64,000 nucleotides of DNA from Phoronis australis (GCA_002633005.1 NMRA01000156.1:112327-176326); one strand, 5' to 3'. Positions 47,901 through 57,883 are shown, counted from the stretch's first letter. A program made the numbers and translations. Notes: generated from the sequence alone by a model not told the origin.

Positions 47901-50900
47901 AAGTAAACAAATTATACCGGTTTTGGTATCTGGATGGGTGGTCACATGGGCACGAGCGAACTTTAGAAATTACTGTCTGTGTAAACTGGGCGTGGGAATA
48001 TAACGGAATTGAAAATGAACTTCTTAACAATTTGGCATTGGGCATTGAATCAAATATGAGTGTTGACCCAGACGAGATTGGTTGTTGTTTTTTTCAAAAA
48101 AGGAGTTGTTTAACGTTTTTTTACAAAAGAGTATGGTAAATGTTTTGTGGAAACTGGCGTGATCTTTCAAAACATATTAAGTGCGCCCGTGGTATGACGT
48201 CTATTATCGTCGTGGAAACATGTGATACGTTAATTAAAGCGTGCCTATTCAGTTGACACTTGTCGTCTTATTTCTTTGTTGTGTGTTTCTTGACTAGCAA
48301 ATTGGTTAATGACTACTGCGTCAATACTTCAGAGAGCTGCATGTTTTCACTTTCTTCTAAATGTGCGTGTAGATCATATTCCGTCTCTGTAACTTTCAGA
48401 GTTGCCGCTCTATGAGCGGTCCAGAAATAGGGTAAAATCTCATCAACAGTAATTATTATTAACATTGCCCTTCTCTCATTCTCATTTTTGTTGTGAATAC
48501 CCACAGCGTTTCAAAACATTGTTTGATTGTAGCCATGGTGCAGAAGTAGAACACGGACAAACAGCCTAGTACTGCAGATCTGTCATGGAAAAAATGAGAA
48601 TCGATTAGTAAAATTTCACTCAATAGTCATCTTGTGCCTCAAATTGGTGAAGTCTTTCTGTTGGCGTAAATTCGGTGCAGGAATATCATCTAGCATATAA
48701 TAGTCCAGAAATGCACGTATTAGTCTCCTGCGGCTCCTAAGTCATTAACATAATAATCTGGCTTAGAAACAAAGAACTATGACATCATAATTGACGTCAT
48801 TTCGTGGCTGCTTCAGTGAATTACAGTTAGTGGCAACTTTTTTGCAATTAGACGCTGGCGTGGCGTGGCTATGCTTATTGCTGCCATGTTGTGAAAGATA
48901 ATGTCATTGTTTTAAATTTATTTATCGAAGTGGCAATGAACTCGCATTATGTCAAAGAAATCTCATGATTTAGTTCGCTTACCGCTGAAATTAGTTTCAG
49001 ATGAGAAGAGAATTTTGGTTTTGCAAAGAACTTACAGAACATTATTCCTGGAGACCATGCTGAGCAGATAAAGTAACATGCCATGATCAGCCAAGTTGAT
49101 TGGATTCTTGCAAACTTTCACATGCTATGTTTTGTGTACTGTTTTCAAAAATGGTCTTTGTAGGAATAGTTTTCGAAATGTTCCACTTTTGCATGAGGTG
49201 TTTTCAAAAAGGACTTTTATTATTTATTTATAAAACAACTACAATGTTGCATCAAGAAATTTATGTTTTAGAAAACTGTAGGAATGGTTTTGAGATTCTA
49301 TTTTGAACATTTGTATCTAACGAAATTTTACCATGTTATTGATAGTGTTGTTTTGCTCTGAATGTACTACTTTTCTTTCTTGCTAAATTTTACTAAGCAG
49401 ACATAGTCATGTGACCTGTTTAATGACAAATTGGTATAAACTTGAGTTAAAAATCAAACTGCAGGTTCTCTACTTTCAGAAAATATAAACTTTTACACAG
49501 TTATATTGTGTAAATGTTTGGCTAAATACAAAGATTTGTCAACAAGGTCCTGCGTAACCTTAAACGCCCTGCTGTACCTTGTACAACCCTCTACCCCTGT
49601 TTGTTAGGGCTGGACTGCATTCAGATTAGAGAATTTCACCAGAATGCAGTAAATGAGCTCATACTTTCCCAAGTTGTCTTTTGGTAGGCCCTGGAACCCA
49701 GAGTTCATACGGTCTTAAAAACTTAAATTTGGAGCCTTGGTTTGTATGTCCTTGAATTTCAGTTTTTAGTCTAGAAATGTTTCAAAGATGGTCTTTATTT
49801 TTTAATGCTTCAAAAATCATGAATGCCAGCCTTTTTGTTGATCAAGTATGCATTCATGTGTGTATCCTATTTAAGCTTAAAATCTTTGCAGACATTTAAT
49901 AAAAGCTAGTCATGTGTCACTTATCTGTAGTTCTGTCAATGTACACCAGGGGCAACAGTGAAAAACCCTGCTGCAGGTTTGGTGTTTGCTGGTCCTGTAC
50001 TGGGATTTAGGGGATTATGGCTGTAATTTAGAGACACAGCCATGGAATCCAACCTCCTGTTTGGGCTTGGTAAGAGTTGATTGTTCATTGCAGCTAAACA
50101 CTGAACTTGTTGGAATTAACTGTAGTATAGGAATGTGGCTGGATATTGAGCCGGTTCTATGAAAAAAACACTAGATGGAGTTACTGGTTAGTACAATGGG
50201 GCTTTAACATATTTGTATTACTTTTCAGATATTATACCAGACTGTCATTGGACTGAAGAGTGATCTGTCTGGAGCACAGCAGGTAATTGGTAGTCACTGT
50301 GGACATAAAAACATCGGCAAACTATCGGATCTTTCAGAAAAAAAAGCGTTCAAATTACAATACAGCATAGATGTTTATAAGAAAAGGCAGTTCCTTCTAG
50401 GTGCACAACCAAGACAGACTGTCGTCATGTGAATTCTGATGTTTTGTGTGTGGCACTGTCTTAAATTTCATTCCATTGTTCTAGAAACTTTGTCCCTTTC
50501 TGTTGTCACTTGCAATCTCATTTTGCTTGTTTTGGGCTTGAATTCCTTCCTTTACGAAACCCACTAATGCTGCTTGTCCAGGTGTTACAAGTTAAGATAT
50601 TATTGATGGTGCAAGCAAATTCTATTGGAGATTTTCTTGGAGAAACCTAACGGGATATGTGTCCAGTGGAAGAACAAACGAAGCAAATTTTTCCAAAAGT
50701 ATGCCTGGGGTAATTATTCGGAAGAAATGCAGGTGGTTGAACTCTAAACCTTTCCTCAGATTTTTAGGAGCTGCACACCACAGTGTTAATCCTGCGAAGT
50801 GCAATCTTACATCATCACTAATCCTCATGTCTGATCTGAAGTTTACTGTATACATTCAGTTTGGGTTTGCACGAGATCCAATTGGAAAATGTGCATCTGC

Positions 50901-52450
50901 CTTTATTGTTGGATTTTACATTTGGTCTCGAGAGTTCAATCTGCCAAGTATAGGCACTGGCTTATAGACGGATATATCCATTGCCAGGAAATTGGTGATA
51001 TCGTTTTGGTATAATTGCAGAAATCTTAATCGATATTACTCTGACTTAAAAATGTACCTACACTGTTGCAGGAGCCAGCAATATTGATGGAACAGCAAGA
51101 AGCTGAGAGTGGTAGTAGCCAATCAGAAGAAAGTGATGATGATGCCGATGAGAATCTAGTCGTTTCCAAGACAACGGTCCACAGGCCGCGTGATGAGTCG
51201 CCAAACAGTAAAAGGGTACGTATTTACTGTCTGGTCTTTGTAGTTTCCCCTGAAACTTGGCCTGTGGACCAATGTACAGTATGAACACGTTTTGTTCTGA
51301 ATGTGTGTGAAGCTTGCTGGTCTAATTCAGTGAAGCTGAAATGTTTCCAGAAAAATCCGATTAACTTGGAACATTTCTACATGCTATTTGAGTTCACTCT
51401 TTATGCGTCTACACATAAACATGTGCTTGCATGTTGCTGTTATCTCCATCCAGGCATCCTGCGTCTGCTGCTATATCTCCTACATCGCTTGCAGAATTTT
51501 CAGGAAATTTAGCAGGTATGTTCCTGTGAAACTGAAGTCTGATGTTGGAGATTTCCGTATGGATCCCACTACTGGCATGCCCCTAGTGGCAATTTTACTC
51601 TTTATATGCACCCAATTCCTCAACAGATTTTCGCGAAATTTGATAAACATTTAATCTATTGAGGTGACAATGACACTTTCCAATTTTGAACTTATTTTGC
51701 GCACTCTTACGCCTCTATTCGTCAAAACGCTCTGAGGATTATTACGAAAATTGGCAGATGTGCTCCTGATGAGACCGTGGCTGTCATTGATTTTCAAATT
51801 TTCAAACAAGTCTGACTACTTGGCATACTTTTGTAGCAATTTTGTTTTTTGCTTCGGCGGTGGTATATCCTTGATCCCTTACAGGATCTTTGTCAACTTT
51901 AGCAAGTATATATTCCTAGGAATTTGACTAATGGATGACGACGGCTTTCGGTCGGTTCCAACTACCGCTGTGTCTCTTAGTGGCAATTTTATTTTTTTAC
52001 TTTTTTCTTGTCATGTGTTTTCCTCAACAGATTTTTATGAATTTAAGCAAATAGGTTTCTATTAGGAAGGCGATCATGCCTGACCATTTTTGGACACCTA
52101 GTGGCCATTGTTATGAATAATAAATTCCCCTGGAAACATACCATTTGCATTACAGTCGTGGGCACATTTCAACGCTTTGCATTGCTCTTGTTACATATGC
52201 ATTTGTACTCACATTGATTGATTTGTTTCAGCGTGATTGTATTTAATTTTTTATGCTGGGATATGTCGCTCATACTTCTACATTTTTTGTGCCTGAGATT
52301 GTCCCGCATGTTTGCAATACTACAATCTGCTTTCTGTTTTAGGAGAGAAAAAAGGCTGTGAAAGAGGCGAAAGCTGACAAACGGAAAACAAAAATACCAA
52401 AGCATGTTAAGAAACGGAAAGAAAAATTGGGAAGGACTAAGAAAAACTAG
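26935..52450 (+). CDS. RIOK1: RIOK1, RIO-family serine/threonine kinase 1, complete
   Basis: Fifteen exons join in frame (1656 nt, 551 residues, against about 568 in vertebrates): 26935-26981, 30207-30247, 31132-31292, 33083-33179, 33895-33973, 34394-34580, 35430-35572, 36265-36351, 37588-37725, 38443-38546, 39519-39691, 40752-40844, 50229-50282, 51072-51215, 52343-52450. All boundaries are GT-AG and the phases agree. The N terminus has GQFDDAE (6-12), the PRMT5-binding motif known in RIOK1. An Asp/Gly-rich acidic stretch follows. The RIO kinase domain shows the P-loop [11 protein letters not shown] (183-193), lysine K204 in RAIK, catalytic D320 in HADLSEFN and metal-binding D337 in IDVSQSVE. 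The C terminus is basic ([12 protein letters not shown]). Family role: ATPase/kinase in late cytoplasmic 40S maturation and a PRMT5 adaptor. Confidence 0.96.
28720..29399. mobile_element. Large foldback element, arms about 300 bp, with subterminal hairpins
   Basis: Sequences such as GCTTCCAGCGTA (29009-29020) and its complement (29130-29141) define a palindrome centred near 29075. Matching blocks are spaced outward on both sides as far as a hairpin with a GATATGACATCAT loop at each end (28757-28810 and 29332-29385). There is no coding sequence. Arms differ by small indels, so this is an old insertion or arm exchange. Confidence 0.75.
29386..29620 (+). mobile_element. Third arm of the foldback family, interrupted by a mini-element
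   Basis: It repeats, in direct orientation, the order seen in the left arm at 28811-28970 (AAAAATG..CCAG, GGGA.TATTTGTT, ATTAAAGACATC, CTAAGGTG, TTATAACA...CGTGAC). The 71-bp mini-foldback at 29523-29593 splits its TTATAACAACGTGAC segment. Confidence 0.7.
29523..29593. mobile_element. 71-bp foldback mini-element, copy 2, with TAACA target duplication
   Basis: The ends CATGGGCGCCGCAGCAC and (inverted) CATGGGCGGCGCACCA match copy 1 at 17844-17915. TAACA is repeated directly at 29518-29522 and 29594-29598. The sister arm at 28954-28968 keeps the uninterrupted TTATAACAACGTGAC, an empty-site control. Confidence 0.85.
29960..30145. mobile_element. Fourth foldback-family arm with 18-bp perfect hairpin
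   Basis: An inverted-orientation arm (29967-30063) carries the same motif order. It ends in a hairpin whose arms GCCATTTTTACGCTGCTC (30064-30081) and its exact complement (30116-30133) enclose GACATGATGTCATG. It ends about 60 bp before RIOK1 exon 2. Confidence 0.75.
30207..30247 (+). CDS. RIOK1: RIOK1 exon 2
   Basis: A 41-nt exon, acceptor TTGTTTTAG, donor GTAAGC; phase 2 in, 1 out; encodes [15 protein letters not shown]. Its identity rests on phase and splice signals since this stretch is poorly conserved. Confidence 0.75.
31132..31292 (+). CDS. RIOK1: RIOK1 exon 3 (acidic Asp/Gly-rich region)
   Basis: Acceptor TGATTTCAG, donor GTGAGT; phase 1 in, 0 out. It encodes a run of Asp, Gly and Trp ([19 protein letters not shown]), the counterpart of the vertebrate acidic DDDWDWD segment. 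Confidence 0.88.
32030..32400 (+). repeat. Dispersed repeat copy 2 (related to 1950-2400)
   Basis: Shares GAGGAAGTTTCC, ACCAGTTTACCTATGAAA and GGCTTTTCTGACGAAGTTCC-like blocks in order with the copy at 1950-2400. Lies in RIOK1 intron 3. Class unknown. Confidence 0.6.
32596..33002 (+). mobile_element. TIR MITE (pogo-like family) copy 1, 407 bp including TA ends
   Basis: The left end TACCGGAATTGTCCGTATAT and the right end (inverted) TACCGGGATTTTCCGTAGAT form terminal inverted repeats bordered by TA. There are internal CCCATGGGC palindromes and an AT-rich centre. It ends 80 bp before RIOK1 exon 4. No coding capacity. Confidence 0.75.
33083..33179 (+). CDS. RIOK1: RIOK1 exon 4
   Basis: Acceptor TCATCAATAG, donor GTAAGT; phase 0 in, 1 out. 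It encodes [20 protein letters not shown] and [12 protein letters not shown], aligning with the family segment ending in RKFENKINL. Confidence 0.9.
33895..33973 (+). CDS. RIOK1: RIOK1 exon 5
   Basis: Acceptor TTGTTTTAG, donor GTAGGT; phase 1 in, 2 out. It encodes [20 protein letters not shown] plus NKADNDR, a linker ahead of the kinase domain. Confidence 0.82.
34394..34580 (+). CDS. RIOK1: RIOK1 exon 6 (P-loop and ATP-binding lysine)
   Basis: Acceptor CGTTACCAG, donor GTAGAA; phase 2 in, 0 out. It encodes [20 protein letters not shown], the STGKEANVY loop and the RAIK lysine. Confidence 0.96.
35430..35572 (+). CDS. RIOK1: RIOK1 exon 7
   Basis: Acceptor CCTATCGTAG, donor GTACAC; phase 0 in, 2 out. 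It encodes [20 protein letters not shown] and [20 protein letters not shown], near-identical to vertebrate RIOK1. Confidence 0.96.
35687..35753. repeat. Small hairpin in RIOK1 intron 7
   Basis: CTGTAGTATA (35687-35696) and its complement (35744-35753) enclose a CTAGAGACG stretch resembling the foldback family centre. Probably a fragment of that family. Confidence 0.45.
36265..36351 (+). CDS. RIOK1: RIOK1 exon 8 (hinge)
   Basis: Acceptor ATTTTTCAG, donor GTCAGT; phase 2 in and out. It encodes [18 protein letters not shown], the conserved hinge region. Confidence 0.95.
37588..37725 (+). CDS. RIOK1: RIOK1 exon 9 (catalytic loop)
   Basis: Acceptor TTTCCCTAG, donor GTGAGT; phase 2 in and out. 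It ends in [13 protein letters not shown] with the catalytic Asp and Asn. Confidence 0.96.
38443..38546 (+). CDS. RIOK1: RIOK1 exon 10 (metal-binding Asp)
   Basis: Acceptor CTTTTCCAG, donor GTGGGT; phase 2 in, 1 out. It encodes [20 protein letters not shown], the DFG-equivalent loop. Confidence 0.96.
39519..39691 (+). CDS. RIOK1: RIOK1 exon 11
   Basis: Acceptor ATTTTTTAG, donor GTGCGT; phase 1 in, 0 out. It encodes [20 protein letters not shown] to QEKVDQE, the kinase C-lobe end. Its last about 60 nt and donor are repeated downstream as a minisatellite. Confidence 0.94.
39630..40480 (+). repeat. Minisatellite built from the RIOK1 exon 11 end and its splice donor
   Basis: The exon 11 end (GCCGCCAACAGGACATTGGA, then GAGAAGGTTGATCAAGAG|GTGCGTAGTGGTGG) is followed by degenerate copies of the same unit at about 39733-39820, 39831-39900, 39951-39979 and 40390-40476. 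The 39831 copy keeps a donor-like CAACAG|GTGCGTAGTGG. A MITE (39980-40327) interrupts the array. Confidence 0.75.
39980..40327 (+). mobile_element. TIR MITE (pogo-like family) copy 2, 348 bp including TA ends
   Basis: Ends TACCGGGATTTTCTGTAGAT and (inverted) TACCGCGATTTTCC. The flanking minisatellite reads GTTGATGAG on the left and CGTGTGTAGTG on the right. This reconstitutes one repeat unit with a single TA, so the target duplication is TA. Confidence 0.8.
40752..40844 (+). CDS. RIOK1: RIOK1 exon 12
   Basis: Acceptor TACTTTTCAG, donor GTAATG; phase 0 in and out. It encodes [20 protein letters not shown], matching the vertebrate VFKRAYIPRTL segment. Confidence 0.94.
41268..41350 (+). repeat. 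tRNA-derived SINE head, degenerate
   Basis: An A-box-like TAGCGTTCAGATGG and a B-box-like GTTTGATTCC are followed by AAAGTACTTTTC, the same arrangement as at 4370-4445. Lies in RIOK1 intron 12. Confidence 0.5.
41522..42872 (-). mobile_element. Longer pogo/Tc1-like element sharing the MITE ends, with transposase fragment
   Basis: 41522-41830 matches the right half of the MITE in reverse orientation and 42729-42872 matches its left end, again with TA borders and TACCGGGGTTTTCCGTAGAT-type termini. Between them, minus-strand frames at about 41860-42140 encode a fragment with [20 protein letters not shown] followed by DIIIRAFEC, the arrangement at the C-terminal end of pogo/Tigger-type transposases. 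A frame change follows just after that and then an acidic tail. It is decayed and internally deleted, and is a candidate relative of the autonomous source of the MITEs. The transposase family call is tentative. Confidence 0.6.
42177..42365. repeat. Degenerate tandem array, about 21-23 bp period
   Basis: A phrase of the form CATGACCNCCGG + ACC-NAAAA recurs about nine times (CATGACCACCGG, CATGACCGCCGG, GGGACCGCCGC, ACACCGCTCC and so on), separated by A-rich spacers. It lies inside the pogo-like element, next to the transposase fragment. Confidence 0.5.
44600..45070 (+). repeat. Tandem repeat, four diverged copies of about 120 bp
   Basis: AGCACAATGAC-like starts recur at 44668, 44782, 44906 and 45026. 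Each is followed by a TGTNAANGTNGGACAGAAATGG-type block; three copies are then followed by TGTGGCTAAAAATTATGT-like and GGAAANCC...GAGA-like blocks. Confidence 0.65.
46270..46303 (+). repeat. (GTCC)n microsatellite
   Basis: About eight GTCC units run together near the start of the second copy of the modular repeat. Confidence 0.9.
46434..46434. other. Undetermined base (N), probable assembly join
   Basis: A single N interrupts the modular repeat and is followed by sequence that does not continue the expected module (GATCCGA then CTTTAAGCAACTGG). Confidence 0.6.
50229..50282 (+). CDS. RIOK1: RIOK1 exon 13
   Basis: A 54-nt exon, acceptor ACTTTTCAG, donor GTAATT; phase 0. It encodes [18 protein letters not shown], matching the vertebrate ILYQTVTGLKKDLSG. 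It follows a 9.4 kb repeat-filled intron. Confidence 0.94.
51072..51215 (+). CDS. RIOK1: RIOK1 exon 14 (acidic)
   Basis: Acceptor CTGTTGCAG, donor GTACGT; phase 0. It encodes an acidic serine-rich stretch with [17 protein letters not shown] and then basic residues. Confidence 0.88.
51390..52195 (+). repeat. Modular repeat, third copy (RIOK1 intron 14)
   Basis: It has the same order as the 45440-47560 copies: TATGCGTCTACACATAAACATG, TGCTATATCTCC, CTAGTGGCAATTTTA cores (51579, 51975, 52088) and a GTGGGCACATTTCAACGCTT end. It stops about 150 bp before RIOK1 exon 15. Confidence 0.65.
52343..52450 (+). CDS. RIOK1: RIOK1 exon 15 (basic C terminus, stop)
   Basis: Acceptor TCTGTTTTAG, stop TAG at 52448-52450. 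It encodes [20 protein letters not shown] and HVKKRKEK, the strongly conserved RIOK1 tail. Confidence 0.95.
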   Translation, partial: ERKKAVKEAKADKRKTKIPKHVKKRKEKLGRTKKN

Positions 52451-55043
52451 TGGCAGTCATCAACGTGGTGTATGTGATTCAGTGACTGCAATAGCTTCAT
52501 CTCTTCTTCACCTTATGTGTCGATGCTTGATGGTGGGTGGTCGTAGCATCGCAGCCAATTCATGCACGATGTGTTGAGAGTAAGAAGAAGAGGTGCATTG
52601 TGGATGTTATGTGCTGACTGTGCTTACGGCTGTTCATCCGCAGTCGTTCAATATTTGGTAAGATCCACGTAAAATGTGCTTTATTGTGCTCGTCTGATCG
52701 CCATTAACCAGTAGTCGGTGTAATTTTTTAGGGCCTCCGTAGAGGGAGAGCAATGCTCATTGAATGCTTTAAAATGAGCTCAGCTCATAGCTCATGTTTG
52801 CAGCAAAATGAGTCGTAAGGATTTTGCCTCACGAGGCGGTGAGGCGAGTATCTCGCTAAATTTCTTTCATCTGGCAAAACGTGACTACTCTATGCAGTAT
52901 GTAGTAGGTAACCTTAGTGCTTAGCCAATTACTTTAGGTCCGCTTTGAAAATTAATTGTCGCATTTCCTGTTAATTGAAATCTCACTAAGTCTTGTAACA
53001 ATGTGTACTACTTTTATGCTGGTTACCAAGAACACAGTTTGCAGGTCAGTGAGCATTTTGCCTCACTGCATTCGGGTAACAATGACGCGAGATAAATTTC
53101 ATTTGTGTTAGAGAGATGAGTTCGTAGCTCTCTGTCTGCGGTGTGCTTAAGATTTGACTGAGCATGCTGTCGTGTTGACAACTGTGGGAGTATTTAAAGT
53201 GAGTCGGAGTGTGCACAGGCCAGGCTCGCAGCTTAATATAACTATTATGTTGGGACACTGTGTGTTTAAATGGCAAGTCTTGTTTGGTTTTGATTTTGTG
53301 TTTGTCTGAAGAAGTAATTCAAGTTCTGAATATGAAGTGAGACAAGTTATGGGAATGATTGTTTTCCATTATCCTGATTGGAGCTATTTACAATTGAGTG
53401 GTTTGTGTTGATGCCAAAAATGTTTCTGTGGTGGCTGTTTGGGTACGGTGCACTAGATATCATTTATTTAGGGAACAATATGGAGGACATGTGAGTATTT
53501 GTTTTTCATTGTTTTTTCATGAACGGTATGTTGCTCAGTAGTGTTGTTTCACCTTTTTAAAATGTATTATTGTAGCCACTGTCACAGGTGTTTTGTCGGC
53601 ACTCCCAACATTGTTAGGAACTGTTGAAAAATGAAAAAGGAGCAACTACTGTTATGCAAATTTTGTTAGATTTTACTAATTGTTTTTAAGTATTGTAAGG
53701 TTATTAGGACGGTATGCTTGCCAAATGTTAGCGAGATCTTGTGAAACTCAGTGACGAAATCTTTGATGATCTCATTAACTTCCAAGATGTTTGACTTTGT
53801 GAACAACTCCCAAATTTTGTAATTTCTTCTTTTCTGTGCCTGGGAATATACGTCTTGCTGCAATATTGACAATAAACTCTCCCAGTCATTAGTTTATGTA
53901 TTTAATTGGCATAGCATTTGATTAGGAAAACTTATTTTAGGGTCTACTTAATCATTGTCTCTTGTGACAGTTTCATCAATATTACGATTTTACTGGCACT
54001 TGGATAATTGCAAAATAACATCTAAAAGCATTTTCAGTCTACAATGCTGTCAGGTGCATACTGGTTCTGAATACAAATATCGGAGTATATTTTGCAGCAG
54101 TGGAGCAATTTTATTTGTGAGGGGTGCGAACTTGGCAGTCCGCGAGTGCCCTTTAAAAGGATACTAAACCCTGTGTTGATGCATTCTGCCAACTCTCGTG
54201 GGTCACCTGCTAATGCATCATTGGCGTCAATCTTCCAAGTTATAGGCAAGAATCAACTATAAACTGTTACTCCCCAAGTCACAGGTTGGACATTAGGGTT
54301 CTTGGTGGGTGGTCTCTCCCAAATTTGCCTGGTAGTTTGATAAAAGCGTAAGTCAGGCTTGCCCCATAAGCAGAGTTGGAATCAAGTTTTCAAATTTTCC
54401 TCCAATTGTTTGTAAAGTAGTACTTCGTTTGCATATTCACAATTTAATGAGACATGGCATCTAATTGAACGAAGTTATTAAAGCGCTTGGTTCTTAACTC
54501 TAATCAGAAGATTTTATGTATTTCCGAATATTTCTTCATTTTGAACTGATACTCATCCCCTCAATTTACTCGAAGGCCCATATTTTACACTAGCTTGAGG
54601 TACCTAAATCACATGATTTTCGAAACCAAATTCAGACTCTGACTCAGTCTCATCCAAATGTTCAAAGTTTTGTTGCAGCTCAAAAATTTCGAAATGACTA
54701 TGAAAGGAGTCTGCCTTGGTGAATATAATTTGCAGAAAGGGCGGTGGTGGGTTAGAATATCTTGAAAGTCAGGTCGAACTCCGTGACATTGTTTTCATCA
54801 GAGATGTCCTTATGATCCATTCCATTGTCTGTCTGCTTATTGTGGTAATTTTTAGGTGTCTTAACAAATCTCGGTAACTGCTGGTGCAAATTCGATGGAA
54901 TCTTTCCCATCTAACTGGCAAGGAGCGAAAGTTCCGTGACTCCAACAGTTTCACAGGAATAGCAACCATTGTTGACGTTACCTTTAATAAAAAATACGGA
55001 TCCTTGGTTACCGTGTAGAGACATTTTTCTGTTTTAATTATTG
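52451..55043. other. RIOK1 3' UTR and downstream flank, no gene seen
   Basis: No homologous frame or spliced gene was found. The minus-strand frame at 54769-55077 (102 codons) overlaps the foldback at its start and has no recognised domain. Confidence 0.55.
53871..53876 (+). terminator. Candidate RIOK1 polyadenylation signal AATAAA
   Basis: The first clear AATAAA seen downstream of the RIOK1 stop, 1.4 kb away. A nearer non-canonical signal could be used instead. Confidence 0.3.
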
Positions 55044-55260
55044 TTCCTTTAGCGAGTATATACCCTCCATGGATCAATAAGAAGTGATGTCATCGGCCCA
55101 ACAAAGGGCCAGCGTCTATGTGCCTGCATTCTCTCTCATTGAGCAACCCTAAATGACTACAATAGATATGATGTGAATGCAGACACAAGATGCTGGCCCT
55201 CTGTTGGGCCGATGACATCATTTTCTATTGTTCCATGGATATTACACACTCACCAAGGAA
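55044..55260. mobile_element. 217-bp palindromic foldback element
   Basis: Symmetric about 55152.5. The core arms TGATGTCATCGGCCCAAC (55085 onward) and its complement end at 55220. TCCATGGA at 55066-55073 and 55232-55239 and TTCCTT/AAGGAA at the outer edge extend the pairing. No target duplication was found. Confidence 0.7.
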
Positions 55261-57880
55261 ACATCAAAAATATTTGCTTGCCAATTTAAACTGAAGGATT
55301 TACTTGCACAACTGGGTAGGATTTTTTGAGGTTGTCCTTCTTTCAGAGCAGACCACTCAAAAGACAAAATTTTTTCGAGAAAAATTTGCTTGGATATTTG
55401 AGTTCAGTGTCGTGTTCCTGGACTGGATACTACCTATGGACAGTTAGGACATGCCAAGCTAATAATCCTGTCCAATCTAGTCACAGAAACTTGTAAACAC
55501 GATATACCGCCATCCTTGTCCCTTAAGCATTTGTTGGGAACGAAAGCGCAAAGATGGTTTTGCCAAGAACATGGGGCACTTGCAATGCCGATCAATGGTT
55601 TACAGAAAACGAAATGGGAAAAATGCCAGTTACTAATATAAGCATTAAGTAGACTTCTTGATTAGATGGTTATACACTTGGATAAATCATTAATTATAGT
55701 CAAGTATTTATGGCTAAACAAGCACAAAGCGAACGAAGTTCACCTTCGTAACGTTTCATAAATGTGTTTTATTTTATTTTATTTTAGTTTAACTAATTTA
55801 TAATATCTAGCACGAGTTAATAACTAATAATGCCAGCTATGAATGTGGATGGCGGCTTAAATTTAAAAAAACTTCAACCAAGACACTAAAAGTGCGTGGA
55901 AATAGTTTTCCATCATCAATCGGACACCCATATGGAAGAAGTTTGGCGCGTGGACGGGACTTCCGTACTCTATGAATCGACTCAAAAGTGGGGATTTTTC
56001 CGCCACCCTGTCCGTTAGTGTCCGCTGTGCGCGTCCGTGTTCTTCTGTGTGCAACTCTTACATATCTTATGGGATTTCGAACCTACTTTCGACAAAGTAT
56101 ACTTACAACGTACCGAGTGTACATTGCCTGCATTTTGCGATTCGATTGCAGTTTCCTGAATTCTACCCTGTTTGTGATTTTCACGCGTCCATGTAAGGGA
56201 GTGCTTACGAAGTGCCACCTGTGGCGCTGTGGTGCATATCGTCTGCATTTTGCAATTTGAGTGCGTTTTCCTGAATTTTGACCTGTTCCTGATTTTTTCT
56301 CTTCCACGTAAGGAATTGCTGTTCCGCGCGCACATCTCGTACAGAAACTTCGCCGGGAATAGTTGTGGCTTCCTTGTTTGCGTATAGATGGACATCGTAA
56401 TTAGCTTCGCCGGTTTCGTATCTGTTGTTTTCAGTTCCATAGCTGTGTCTGGTTTGATGCATAAAACAAGGATGTTGACAACGATAGGGCTTTTATTTTC
56501 AATTCACAGCTATTTTCGGGAAGAAAATCAGCCACAACAAAACATGTTTTCACATTAGTGTTTTCGATAAGAAATAATTGGTTCACCTAGATGCGAACAG
56601 CTAGAAACCTTGAAAAAAAATCAGCACTTTATTCGTGCGGTTTCAACTTAAGTCGCCAAAAGGACTTCTACAGCGACTGGTTTATTACTATAGATGCTAG
56701 GAACGTACCCTGCTTAGATCCGTTGAGAATTCAAAGAAGATGATGATGGTATTCATAAACTAGCCCTTTCGTGTGAGACACGTGCATATGTATTTCGCTG
56801 TGTTAATTTTAATCCTATAAACTGTGAGTCATTCATCGATTAAAAGTCATCTGAGATAATTTTGCAAGAGAAAACATCTGGAGAGGTGCCGGTGACGTTC
56901 AAACATTTCAAAATAGGTGATCCTTTACAGGAAGACTACTAGTAGGTACCCTCTGTGTGAATTTTGTTTCCTGTTATTTTTAATGCAAAGTGTATTAATT
57001 GGTATATAAAAACAAGTGGGGACCTGTTAATTGTCATTACTTTCTAAAAGGGTTAAGTTTCATTTTGCCAACTCCCTGAGATGGTGGGCATCCTTCCCAA
57101 CGGCAAATCCTGTCAAAATGTAGTCGAGCACACCCTGGCAATGGTCGCTGTCACGGCGTGAACTACGCTGGCTTCCCGTGCCCTGGTTTTATAGGAACGG
57201 TTAATTTACCGCTGAAATCGATCTATTTTCATTTCAGGTAACATGAAGTCATGACTTGAATTGCGTTCTTTTGCGTAACGGTATCAGACTGTTGGCTGAC
57301 CGTAGTATCTCTTGGGCTTTAAATCGATGAATGACTCACAGTTTATAGGATTTTGTCCAGTCGTGATATTTAGAAAATAAACCACGTTTCCATGTTGCAT
57401 AACTTAAATAATTTCGATCGATTTCGTTAGTGCCAGCATAGATGCTCTATGGTGCCAGCCGGTGAGTTTGGCACAGTTACCGATGGACGGACAAGCCTCA
57501 TGCAGGGCCCAGGAGGGGTGTCTCATTTAAGGTTGCGTATTAGGGACCTACCCGCGCCAACTCGGGTGGATATTCTACCCCTCGGGTGGTGATTCGAGTG
57601 GGTATTATGGTTTCTTTGTGACGGTGGTGTATAGTTCTACTAGCAAGCGATGCGGTCACGGTGAGGTAATCCGAAACGAAAATAAAGCAATAGGCGCTGT
57701 GCTGACTTGATACTGCGGTCATTTTTCTTGGACACATGTCGAAAAAACGTAATTTATTTTTGCGCCAAAGCAAACATAGTATTACAACAGTCTATTTTAT
57801 ATTTTATTACGTTCACTTTATGATTACGCACAAATTTTATCAACTAGTGCCACTCGAATACTCACAAGAGGGTGAGAGTG
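55261..57880. other. No gene recognised; contains a short tandem duplication
   Basis: Several overlapping short frames on both strands, none with domain or splice support. A roughly 115-bp tandem duplication at about 56128-56340 is listed separately. Confidence 0.5.
56128..56340. repeat. Two diverged tandem copies of about 115 bp
   Basis: CTGCATTTTGC starts at 56128 and again at about 56243; each is followed by TTTCCTGAATT..ACCTGTT..TGATTTT and a CACGTAAGGA/CATGTAAGGG block. Confidence 0.6.
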
Positions 57881-57883
57881 TAA

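Larger units (their letters stand above)
40845..50228 (+). other. RIOK1 intron 12 (9.4 kb), repeat-filled
   Basis: Holds the SINE head, the pogo-like element, two tandem arrays and the 145-bp-period repeat family. Apart from these, 42900-44580 and 47700-50200 show no gene or recognised element. Confidence 0.7.

Noticed and set aside
54769-55077. 102-codon minus-strand frame starting inside the foldback
   Set aside because: No recognised domain, and its start codon is part of the palindrome.
56015-56440. 141-codon minus-strand frame
   Set aside because: Overlaps a short tandem duplication and competing frames; composition and lack of homology suggest chance.
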